Assembly (NCBI GenBank): GCA_022837185.1
Contig: JALHJD010000209.1
Location: forward strand, 1 to 5,358
DNA: 5,358 bases
From: Desulfobacteraceae bacterium
Lineage (GTDB): Bacteria; Desulfobacterota; Desulfobulbia; Desulfobulbales; Desulfobulbaceae
Direction of reading: 5' to 3'
Part shown: in pieces, positions 1-5,358 of the stretch
Position numbering within the stretch: the stretch's first letter is position 1
Layout of the letters: every line of letters starts with the position of its first letter
Program-made: the position numbers and the translations under genes
Notes under the pieces: model-generated
What the model was told of the DNA's origin: nothing
The model's input: the letters and a program-made list of their open reading frames with translations, nothing else
Databases searched by the model: none

Positions 1-405
1 GCCGGTCAGGCCGGCCTGGATTCCCTGCCCTTCACGACCGTGATCGATGACGAGCGGCTCGCCGAACACGCCGAGCACGGCGAAGGGGCCGGGGATCCCG
101 GTGCAGAGGGAGTGCAGGGCCGGTTCGAGCAGGTAGCCGAACTCGTAGGCGAACCAGCCGGCCAGATAGCTCCCTCCCCCGAGGCGGGCGGCCGCGGCGG
201 CGAAGAATTCCTCCAGCGAATCCCGGCCCGGGCAGACCAGCCACTCCCGCGGCTCGGTAAAGAGAAAGGAGCGGCGGTTTTCCCGGTCCGGCCGGGCGGT
301 GTCGAGGAAGACAAAATCCCGCCGCCCCTCAAGCCACCGGAGCAGGGGCAGTATTTCCCCGTCCGCGGCCGCCTTCATTGGTTTCTGATCTGTTTTTCCG
401 TCCAT
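1..405 (-). CDS. pabB: Aminodeoxychorismate synthase component I (PabB), N-terminal part, cut by window edge
   Basis: This is the 5' part of a gene reading leftward, open from ATG 405 to the window edge (135 codons, no stop). The translation carries the N-terminal signature of PabB/anthranilate synthase I-type enzymes: FVFLDTARPDRENRRSFLF at about residues 31-49 and SYLAGWFAYEFGYLLEP at 79-95. PabB, with a glutamine amidotransferase partner, converts chorismate to 4-amino-4-deoxychorismate for p-aminobenzoate and folate synthesis in the cytoplasm. The catalytic chorismate-binding domain lies outside the window, so a PabB-PabC fusion cannot be excluded. The start is uncertain. ATG 405 has GGAGG (419-423) upstream, but at a long 13-nt spacing. 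In-frame ATGs at 441 and 378 have no better ribosome site. The compact N-terminus favours PabB over TrpE. It is divergent from the CBS-ACT gene and probably served by the leftward promoter at 545-573. Confidence 0.82.
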   Translation of the reverse strand, partial: MDGKTDQKPMKAAADGEILPLLRWLEGRRDFVFLDTARPDRENRRSFLFTEPREWLVCPGRDSLEEFFAAAAARLGGGSYLAGWFAYEFGYLLEPALHSLCTGIPGPFAVLGVFGEPLVIDHGREGQGIQAGLTG

Positions 406-472
406 TCCGGCTGAACAGCCTCCATCGGCCGATGCATGCATTCTGCAAAACAGGCCGCGCCACTCCCGGTTT

Positions 473-507
473 CGGCAGGTCAAGGAAAATCTCCACTGCC
501 GGGGAGA
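473..507 (-). other. Possible hairpins in the pabB leader
   Basis: Within the presumed pabB leader, two alternative stems overlap. One pairs CGGCAG (473-478) with CTGCCG (496-501), a 6-bp stem with a 17-nt loop. The other pairs TCTCC (490-494) with GGAGA (503-507), a 5-bp stem with an 8-nt loop. On the minus strand the second stem is followed by ATTTTCC, which loosely resembles a weak terminator. The stems share bases, so they could be mutually exclusive. Both are short and could be chance; no known leader peptide or riboswitch was recognised. Confidence 0.2.
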
Positions 508-523
508 AATTAACGGTTTAATC

Positions 524-552
524 TTGCGATAAAATCTTGAATATTTTATAGT
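524..552 (+). promoter_or_regulatory. Sigma70-like promoter for the rightward CBS-ACT / oxidoreductase unit
   Basis: On the plus strand TTGCGA (524-529, four of six consensus bases) and TATAGT (547-552, five of six) are separated by 17 bases. Transcription would begin near 559 and leave a leader of about 130 nt before the CBS-ACT start codon. It is weaker than the opposing promoter and shares four bases of its -10 region with it (547-550), so polymerase could hardly occupy both at once. This is a pattern match; no activator or repressor site was recognised with confidence. Confidence 0.4.
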
Positions 553-573
553 GTGAGATTGCTGCACTTTCAA
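545..573 (-). promoter_or_regulatory. Sigma70-like promoter for the leftward pabB gene
   Basis: On the minus strand a TTGAAA -35 box (568-573) and a TATAAA -10 box (545-550) are separated by exactly 17 bases. Each box matches the consensus at five of six positions. The site lies in the most AT-rich stretch of an otherwise GC-rich window. A start near 538 would give pabB a leader of about 130 nt. Assignment rests on sequence match only. The -10 box overlaps the -10 box of the rightward promoter. Confidence 0.55.
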
Positions 574-594
574 GTGTTTTTCCGGGAACTTATC

Positions 595-641
595 CCTGCC
601 GCACGGGAAACGGCCGCAACCCGGCAGGAGGGCTGCCGCCC
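595..641 (+). other. GC-rich inverted repeats in the leader of the CBS-ACT gene
   Basis: Between the rightward promoter and the gene, CCTGCCG (595-601) pairs perfectly with CGGCAGG (622-628) across a 20-nt loop. GGGC (630-633) pairs with GCCC (638-641) across a 4-nt loop just after it. No run of T follows, so this is not an intrinsic terminator. It could be a structured 5' leader affecting translation or stability, or an operator for a dimeric protein. In this GC-rich context, chance is also possible. Confidence 0.3.
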
Positions 642-679
642 GCCCGGCACAGGCAAATAATGCAGGAAAGAGTACAAGC

Positions 680-685
680 AGGAGG
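680..685 (+). promoter_or_regulatory. Ribosome binding site of the CBS-ACT gene
   Basis: AGGAGG lies five bases before ATG 691, a near-perfect Shine-Dalgarno sequence. It fixes this ATG as the start. Confidence 0.85.
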
Positions 686-690
686 ATTCC

Positions 691-1377
691 ATGCTGATCA
701 AAGACTGGATGGCCACCGATATACTGACGGTTGACGCCAACACGTCCGTCATGCGGGCTACCCGTATCATGAAGGAAAACAATATCAGACGGCTGCCGGT
801 CATGTCGCACAACAAGCTGATCGGGGTCGTCACCGACCGGGACCTCAAGGAAGCCTCCCCCTCCACCACCTCCGAAACCGACATCCATGAAATGTACTAC
901 CTGCTCTCGGAGATGAAGATCAAGGATGTGATGACGGACAAATGCATCAGCCTGAAACAGGACGACACCCTGGAAAAAGCGGCCCTGATCATGCTCAAGG
1001 AGCGCATTTCCGGGATCATGATCCTCGATGACGAAAACAAGCTGGTCGGCCTGCTCAGTGAAACGGACATTCTCCGGGGTTTCATCCACGCCACCGGCAT
1101 CCAGGACGGCTCTCACCAGTATGTCATCGACATGCCGGACGCACCCGGCTCCACCACCCGCATAATCGATCTGCTGCGCAGTAAAAACGCCCGCGTACTT
1201 TCCATCCTCACCTCGTTCAGCGACGCCACCGGAGGCAAAAAACAGGTCGCCATCCGCATCCTGGCCGATGACGATGTGGCCAAGGAAATCAGCAGGGAAA
1301 TCGCCCAGCTCGAAAACTACCACATCGTCTTCGAATGCAAGGACGAGCTGCACAACCTTCCCACCAAGCGGGCCTGA
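691..1377 (+). CDS. CBS-domain pair plus ACT-like domain protein (AcuB-like)
   Basis: A 228-residue soluble protein with no signal peptide or membrane segment. Residues 1-58 and about 75-133 are two CBS domains. Each ends in the nucleotide-contacting pattern G-h-h-[ST]-x-x-D: GVVTDRD at 45-51 and GLLSETD at 120-126. Each opens with a typical start (IKDWMATDILTV; IKDVMTDKCISL). Residues about 140-220 look like an ACT domain (QYVIDMPDAPGSTTRIIDLL, then a strand-helix-strand). Such tandem CBS pairs usually bind adenine nucleotides or S-adenosylmethionine, and ACT domains bind small effectors, so a sensory role is likely. The architecture resembles AcuB, named from the Bacillus acetoin-utilisation locus, whose biochemical role is poorly defined. 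The gene is followed after 74 bp by the pyruvate:ferredoxin oxidoreductase with no terminator between, suggesting co-transcription. The ligand and target are not visible in the sequence, so I give no gene symbol. Confidence 0.88.
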   Translation: MLIKDWMATDILTVDANTSVMRATRIMKENNIRRLPVMSHNKLIGVVTDRDLKEASPSTTSETDIHEMYYLLSEMKIKDVMTDKCISLKQDDTLEKAALIMLKERISGIMILDDENKLVGLLSETDILRGFIHATGIQDGSHQYVIDMPDAPGSTTRIIDLLRSKNARVLSILTSFSDATGGKKQVAIRILADDDVAKEISREIAQLENYHIVFECKDELHNLPTKRA

Positions 1378-1437
1378 CTTCAACCAGCTCATCCCTTTTC
1401 CGGTGGAGACGCCGGTAAACAGTTAAACCAAGCGAGT

Positions 1438-1443
1438 AAGGAG
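1438..1443 (+). promoter_or_regulatory. Ribosome binding site of the pyruvate:ferredoxin oxidoreductase gene
   Basis: AAGGAG sits eight bases before ATG 1452, an ordinary strong spacing. The conserved N-terminus (KMVTIDGNQA) begins right after this ATG, which supports it as the true start. The 1378-1437 stretch holds only a weak CCGG/CCGG pairing and no recognisable terminator or promoter. Confidence 0.85.
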
Positions 1444-1451
1444 TTCATCAC

Positions 1452-4400
1452 ATGTCGCGAAAAATGGTCACCATTGACGGAAACCAGGCCTGCACGCATG
1501 TCGCGTATGCCACCAGTGAAGTAATCACGATCTATCCCATCACCCCCTCCTCGCCGATGGCGGCCGAGGCCGACGCCAAGGCAAACGCCGGGCAGAAAAA
1601 CATCTGGGGCTCGGTGCCGGTCATCTCCCAGATGCAGTCCGAAGGCGGAGTTGCCGGCGCCCTGCACGGCTCGCTGGCCACCGGTTCCCTGTGCACCACC
1701 TTCACGGCATCCCAGGGCCTGCTCCTGATGGTCCCCAACATGTATAAAATCGCCGGGGAACTGACCCCGACCGTCTTCCACATCACCGCCCGGTCAATCG
1801 CCTGCCAGGGCCTGTCCATCTTCGGCGACCACGGCGACGTCATGGCCGCCCGCCAAACCGGCTGGGGCATGCTGTGCTCCCAGAATGTCCAGGAAGCCCA
1901 GGATTTCGCCCTCATCTCCACCCAGGCTTCACTGGCCTCGCGCATCCCCTTCATGCACTTCTTCGACGGTTTCCGCACCTCGCACGAAATCCAGAAGATG
2001 GAGCAGCTGTCCTATGACGACATGGAGGCGATGATCGACGAGGACCTGGTCATTGCCCACCGGCAGCGGGCCCTGACCCCTGACCGGCCGTCCATGTCCG
2101 GCACCGCGCAGAATCCGGACGTGTACTTTACCGGCCGCGAAACCGTCAACAAGTACTACCTGGCGGTTCCGGGCATCGTCCAGGAGACCATGGACAAATT
2201 TGCCGCCCTGACCGGCCGCAGGTACCGCCTCTTTGATTACCACGGCGCCCCGGATGCCACCGATGTCATTGTCATCATGGGGTCCGGCGCTGAAACCGTG
2301 ACCGCGACCATCGACTACCTTGCCGCCCGGGGCCGGAAGCTCGGCGCTGTCATTGTCCGCCTGTACAGGCCGTTCGACGCCCGGGCCATGGTGAACGCCC
2401 TGCCCGGCACCGTCGAGCGCATTACCGTTCTTGACCGGACCAAGGAACCGGGCGCCATCGGCGACCCTCTGTACCTCGATGTCCGGGCCGCGATCGGCGA
2501 AGCGGCCGAGGCCAACCCGACCCTGTTCATGCCGTTGATTCTCTCCGGCCGCTACGGCCTCGGTTCCGCCGAATTCAGCCCGGCCATGGTCAAGGCCGTT
2601 TTCGACAACATGGCGGCCATGGCGCCGAAAAATCATTTCTGCGTCGGCCCGCATGACGATGTGACCTTCACCAGCCTCGACTACGACAAGGCCTTCAACA
2701 TCGAGGGAGAAGACGTCTACCGCGCCATGTTCTACGGCCTCGGTTCCGACGGCACCGTCGGGGCCAACAAGAACACCATCAAGATCATCGGCACCGAAAC
2801 CCCCAACTCGGCCCAGGGCTATTTTGTCTACGACTCAAAAAAATCCGGCTCCATGACCGTTTCCCACCTCCGGTTCGGCGCCAACCCCGTGGTCGCGCCC
2901 TACCTGATCAACAAGGCCAGCTTTGTCGCCTGCCACAACCCGACCTTCCTCGATCAGTACGACATGCTCGCCAACCTGGAGGACGGCGGCACTTTTCTGC
3001 TGACCACCCCCCATTCCAAGACCAAGGTCTGGGACAGCCTGCCGGCCAAGGTGCAGAAACAGCTCATCGAGAAAAACGCCAGGTTCTATATCATTGACGC
3101 CATCAGCGTGGCCCAGGCCCTGGGCCTCGGGGCCCGCATCAACATGATCATGCAGACCGCCTTCTTCCTGATCTCCGGAATCCTCAAAAAGGCCGAGGCG
3201 ATCAAGGCCATCAAGGATGCCATCAAGAAGACCTACGGCAAGAAGGGCGAGAAAGTCGTCAAGATGAACTTCGACGCCGTCGACGCCGCGGTCAACAATA
3301 TCGTCGAGGTCAAAATCCCCAAAAAGATCAGCGGCCACGAACTGCCGCCGACCGTGTCGGAGAGCGCCCCTGAATTCGTCCGGAATGTCACCGCCAGAAT
3401 GATCGAGGGCAAGGGCGAGGAGCTCAAGGTCTCCCAGATACCCGCCGACGGACGCTGGCCCACCGCCACCACCCAGTGGGAAAAGAGAAATATCGCCGTC
3501 AATGTCCCGGAATGGATCCCGGAAACCTGTATCCAGTGCGGCCAGTGCTCCCTGGTTTGCCCCCACGGCTGCATCCGCATGAAGATTGTTCCCGCGGCGG
3601 CCCTGAAAGGCGCACCCAAAGCGTTCAAATCCATCAAGGCCGTCGGCAAGCAGTTCAGCGGCATGAACTGCTCGGTGCAGATCACCACCGAGGACTGCAC
3701 CGGCTGCACCCTCTGCTTCCAGGTCTGCCCGGCGCGCAAGAAAGGCAAGGACGGCAAGCCGACCGAGGAAAAGGCCCTGAAAATGATCACCAACAACGAA
3801 AAGGTGCGCGAGCGCGAAGCCAAAAACTGGCGGTTCTTCCTTGACCTGCCCGAGGTGGACAACAGCCTGATCAACCCCGCCACCATCAAGGGCAGCCAGC
3901 TCCAGCGGCCGCTGTTCGAGTTTTCCGGGGCCTGCGCCGGATGCGGCGAGACCCCCTACATCAAGCTGGCCACCCAGCTGTTCGGTGACCGGATGCTCAT
4001 CGCCAATGCCACGGGCTGCTCCTCGATTTACGGGGGCAACCTGCCGACCACTCCCTACGCCCGGCGGGCCGACGGGCGCGGCCCGGCCTGGTCCAACTCC
4101 CTTTTCGAGGACAACGCCGAATACGGCATGGGCATGCGGCAGTCGGTCAACAAGCTGGGCCGTCAGGCGGCCGAACTGCTGGAAGCCGCAGTGGCCGAAA
4201 AGCTGATACCCAGAAAAACGGCCCAGGATCTGCTGCAGGCCACCCAACGCACCCAGGATGAGATCGAGGCCCAGCGCGGCCGGGTCGCCAAGCTGAAAGA
4301 AAAGCTTGAGCCGGCCCTCAACACCAGCGTCCTGGCCAAGCGGCTGTACAACATCGCCGACTACCTGGTGAAAAAGTCGGTCTGGATCATCGGCGGCGAC

Positions 4401-5027
4401 GGCTGGGCCTACGATATCGGGTACGGCGGCCTGGACCATGTCATGGCCTCGGGCGAAAACGTCAACGTTCTGGTCCTGGACACGGAAGTGTACTCAAACA
4501 CCGGCGGCCAGATGTCCAAATCCACCCCGCGGGCCGCCACCGCCCAGTTTGCCGCCGGCGGCAAGAAACTGCCGAAGAAGGACATGGGCATGATCTTCGC
4601 CACCTACGGCAACGTCTACGTTGCCCGTGTGGCCCTGGGGGCCAACCCCGGCCAGACGGTCAAGGCCTTCAACGAGGCCGAGGCCTATGACGGGCCCTCT
4701 CTGATTCTCGCCTATGCCCACTGCATCAACCACGGCTACAACATGGCCATGGGACTGGAGCAGCAGAAAAAGGCGGTGGCCTGCGGTCACTGGCCCCTGT
4801 ACCGCTACAACCCGCAGCTGGAGGAGGAGGGCAAGAACCCACTCCACATCGACTCCAAGGCGCCTTCCCTGCCGTTCGCCGACTACGCCCTGGGCGAAAA
4901 CCGCTACCGGATGCTGCGGATGACCAACCCTTCCATGGCCGACAAGCTGATGGAAATGTCCCAGCAGGATGTCGAAAGGTCCTGGAAGTTTCTGCAGGGC
5001 CGCTTCAAGGCCCTGGAGGAAAAATAG
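1452..5027 (+). CDS. nifJ: Pyruvate:ferredoxin (flavodoxin) oxidoreductase, single-chain, complete
   Basis: A cytoplasmic enzyme of 1191 residues (also called por) catalysing pyruvate + CoA + oxidised ferredoxin to acetyl-CoA + CO2 + reduced ferredoxin. Domain I has YPITPSSP at 28-35 (T31), E64 of QSEGG (expected to activate thiamine diphosphate) and R114 of ITARS. Domain II follows (about 256-415, with LDRTKEPG at 327-334), then domain III starting near GSDGTVGANKN (431-441), and the EKR motif at 677-679. A ferredoxin-like domain has two CxxCxxCxxxC motifs: C693/696/699/703 and C749/752/755/759. The C-terminal thiamine-diphosphate domain has GDG at 982-984 and YSNTGGQ (N1016). The proximal 4Fe-4S cluster ligands are C828, C831, C856 and C1091. 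All key residues are present and there is no frameshift. Residues about 905-955 form a charged helical stretch. The protein ends soon after the catalytic core, so the C-terminal extension of the D. africanus enzyme appears absent. It is probably the second gene of a unit with the CBS-ACT protein, and its own terminator follows. Confidence 0.97.
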   Translation: MSRKMVTIDGNQACTHVAYATSEVITIYPITPSSPMAAEADAKANAGQKNIWGSVPVISQMQSEGGVAGALHGSLATGSLCTTFTASQGLLLMVPNMYKIAGELTPTVFHITARSIACQGLSIFGDHGDVMAARQTGWGMLCSQNVQEAQDFALISTQASLASRIPFMHFFDGFRTSHEIQKMEQLSYDDMEAMIDEDLVIAHRQRALTPDRPSMSGTAQNPDVYFTGRETVNKYYLAVPGIVQETMDKFAALTGRRYRLFDYHGAPDATDVIVIMGSGAETVTATIDYLAARGRKLGAVIVRLYRPFDARAMVNALPGTVERITVLDRTKEPGAIGDPLYLDVRAAIGEAAEANPTLFMPLILSGRYGLGSAEFSPAMVKAVFDNMAAMAPKNHFCVGPHDDVTFTSLDYDKAFNIEGEDVYRAMFYGLGSDGTVGANKNTIKIIGTETPNSAQGYFVYDSKKSGSMTVSHLRFGANPVVAPYLINKASFVACHNPTFLDQYDMLANLEDGGTFLLTTPHSKTKVWDSLPAKVQKQLIEKNARFYIIDAISVAQALGLGARINMIMQTAFFLISGILKKAEAIKAIKDAIKKTYGKKGEKVVKMNFDAVDAAVNNIVEVKIPKKISGHELPPTVSESAPEFVRNVTARMIEGKGEELKVSQIPADGRWPTATTQWEKRNIAVNVPEWIPETCIQCGQCSLVCPHGCIRMKIVPAAALKGAPKAFKSIKAVGKQFSGMNCSVQITTEDCTGCTLCFQVCPARKKGKDGKPTEEKALKMITNNEKVREREAKNWRFFLDLPEVDNSLINPATIKGSQLQRPLFEFSGACAGCGETPYIKLATQLFGDRMLIANATGCSSIYGGNLPTTPYARRADGRGPAWSNSLFEDNAEYGMGMRQSVNKLGRQAAELLEAAVAEKLIPRKTAQDLLQATQRTQDEIEAQRGRVAKLKEKLEPALNTSVLAKRLYNIADYLVKKSVWIIGGDGWAYDIGYGGLDHVMASGENVNVLVLDTEVYSNTGGQMSKSTPRAATAQFAAGGKKLPKKDMGMIFATYGNVYVARVALGANPGQTVKAFNEAEAYDGPSLILAYAHCINHGYNMAMGLEQQKKAVACGHWPLYRYNPQLEEEGKNPLHIDSKAPSLPFADYALGENRYRMLRMTNPSMADKLMEMSQQDVERSWKFLQGRFKALEEK

Positions 5028-5059
5028 CCCGATTCGCTTCGGCTGTTTGCTGCGCACAA

Positions 5060-5102
5060 AAACAAGGCTCCGCGGTTTGACCCGCGGAGCCTTGTTTCTT
5101 TT
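5060..5102 (+). terminator. Strong intrinsic terminator after the oxidoreductase gene
   Basis: AAACAAGGCTCCGCGG (5060-5075) is perfectly complementary to 5082-5097, giving a 16-bp stem with a 6-nt loop (TTTGAC). It is followed by TCTTTT. It begins 32 bases after the stop codon. On the opposite strand the stem is followed by a T-rich run (GTTTTTGTG), so it may stop transcription from both sides. Confidence 0.93.
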
Positions 5103-5201
5103 CCCCCAACATCCTCTCTTCCCGATCTGTCCAGAAACTGGTCACAATCTCCATCAGTGTCTAAAAATTGCACACAGGGACGCAATTGACTACGTTGACT
5201 T
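5103..5201. other. Intergenic stretch without a recognisable gene; one small hairpin
   Basis: No open frame here has a ribosome site or protein-like composition. A 6-bp inverted repeat, AATTGC (5166-5171) and GCAATT (5182-5187), encloses a 10-nt loop. TTGACT occurs twice (5186-5191 and 5195-5200) and resembles a -35 box, but no convincing -10 box lies 16-18 bases downstream of either copy. I cannot assign a function. Confidence 0.4.
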
Positions 5202-5230
5202 ACTGCCGGTTTGGCCGGAAAGTCGGCAGT
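5202..5230. repeat. Inverted copy of the heptamer unit forming a hairpin with the array
   Basis: ACTGCCG (5202-5208) is the exact reverse complement of CGGCAGT, first found at 5224-5230 and again in nearly every following unit. A 7-bp stem with a 15-nt loop can form with the first copy, and slipped forms with later copies. GACTT (5197-5201) can alternatively pair with AAGTC (5220-5224). Confidence 0.6.
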
Positions 5231-5279
5231 CGGCAGTCGGCAGTCGGCAGTAGGCAGTCGGCAGTCGGCAGTCGGCAGT
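5221..5279. repeat. Heptanucleotide tandem repeat, unit AGTCGGC, about 8.4 copies
   Basis: Eight full 7-bp units run head to tail from 5221 to 5276, followed by a partial AGT. Units 1-4 and 6-8 are identical. Unit 5 (5249-5255) is AGTAGGC, a single C-to-A change. The array lies outside any gene, after the terminator. Because seven is not a multiple of three, any apparent peptide across it rotates through all frames and is spurious. Such short arrays often change copy number by slippage and may recur in the same genome. Confidence 0.95.
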
Positions 5280-5282
5280 GTG

Positions 5283-5352
5283 GAGCTTGAAGCCATCCGG
5301 CTTGCCGGTTTGAAGAAGCTGTCAGGCTAAAAGCCTCCAGCCTGAGAAGCTC
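5283..5352. repeat. 70-bp palindrome-rich element bounded by a 6-bp inverted repeat
   Basis: GAGCTT (5283-5288) and AAGCTC (5347-5352) form the outer inverted repeat. Inside are AAGCC/GGCTT (5290-5294 with 5299-5303, 4-nt loop) and AGGCT/AGCCT (5324-5328 with 5332-5336, 3-nt loop). A competing pair, CAGGCT/AGCCTG (5323-5328 with 5339-5344), is extended imperfectly by AGCT/AGCT (5317-5320 with 5348-5351). The nested structure resembles intergenic REP-like repeats, but only one copy is visible and no family is recognised. Confidence 0.4.
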
Positions 5353-5358
5353 ATGATA

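Noticed and set aside
40..414. 124-codon open frame on the plus strand opposite pabB
   Set aside because: The minus frame shows conserved PabB motifs, while the plus frame has low-complexity content and no family signature.
552..567. CRP/FNR-like operator (TGTGA-N6-TGCAC)
   Set aside because: Only the first half-site fits; the second does not match TCACA, and no FNR-type TTGAT/ATCAA pair is present.
1400..1420. Terminator between the CBS-ACT and oxidoreductase genes
   Set aside because: The only pairing is a 4-bp CCGG/CCGG with no T-run after it, which is too weak to stop transcription.
2835..4439. 534-codon open frame on the minus strand inside the oxidoreductase gene
   Set aside because: It lies wholly antisense to a gene with every family motif intact. 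Its Gly/Ala/Asp/Leu/Val-rich composition is the usual result of reading GC-rich codons backwards, and it has no recognisable domain.
4969..5253. Plus-strand 94-codon frame overlapping the end of the oxidoreductase
   Set aside because: It starts inside the real gene in another frame, crosses the terminator stem and ends in the repeat array, with no ribosome site or domain.
5221..5279. CRISPR array
   Set aside because: The 7-bp units are directly adjacent with no spacers, so this is a simple tandem repeat.
4904..5296. Minus-strand open frame with a repetitive LPTADCR peptide
   Set aside because: The peptide is only the heptamer array read in rotating frames. The frame also runs through the terminator and overlaps the oxidoreductase end antisense.
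5353..5358. ATG at the right edge as the start of a downstream gene
   Set aside because: Only two codons are visible, and the upstream bases (GAGAAGCTC) are part of the inverted repeat and not a clear ribosome site.

Overview
The window looks like a chromosomal segment of a GC-rich, strictly or mostly anaerobic bacterium. The protein style points to the Desulfobacterota (the former Deltaproteobacteria, sulfate-reducer-like), but this is inferred from protein character and not from any database search. The best evidence is a single-chain pyruvate:ferredoxin oxidoreductase whose N-terminal catalytic residues fall at the same numbers remembered for the Desulfovibrio africanus enzyme (T31, E64, R114).

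Layout. Positions 1-405 (minus strand) hold the N-terminal 135 codons of a PabB-type aminodeoxychorismate synthase, which runs off the left edge. Positions 406-690 are a divergent intergenic region. It has an AT-rich core with two face-to-face sigma70-like promoters whose -10 boxes overlap, followed by GC-rich inverted repeats in the rightward leader. Positions 691-1377 (plus) encode a 228-residue protein with two CBS domains and a C-terminal ACT-like domain (AcuB-like). After a 74-bp gap with no visible terminator, 1452-5027 (plus) encodes the complete 1191-residue pyruvate:ferredoxin oxidoreductase. A strong 16-bp-stem terminator (5060-5102) closes the unit. The rest, 5103-5358, has no supportable gene. 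It holds a small hairpin, a heptanucleotide tandem repeat of about 8.4 copies preceded by an inverted copy of its own unit, and a 70-bp palindrome-rich element at the right end.

How the genes may work together. The CBS-ACT protein and the oxidoreductase probably form a two-gene rightward transcription unit. The oxidoreductase turns pyruvate and CoA into acetyl-CoA, CO2 and reduced ferredoxin. The CBS-ACT protein may sense adenine nucleotides or a related ligand and adjust this step or acetyl-CoA use. That link rests on adjacency and family knowledge only. The folate-branch gene pabB is divergently transcribed and shares the promoter region. I see no clearly new biological system here. The points most worth a second look are the overlapping promoters, the CBS-ACT/oxidoreductase pairing, the apparent lack of the C-terminal extension in the oxidoreductase, and the repeat cluster after the terminator.
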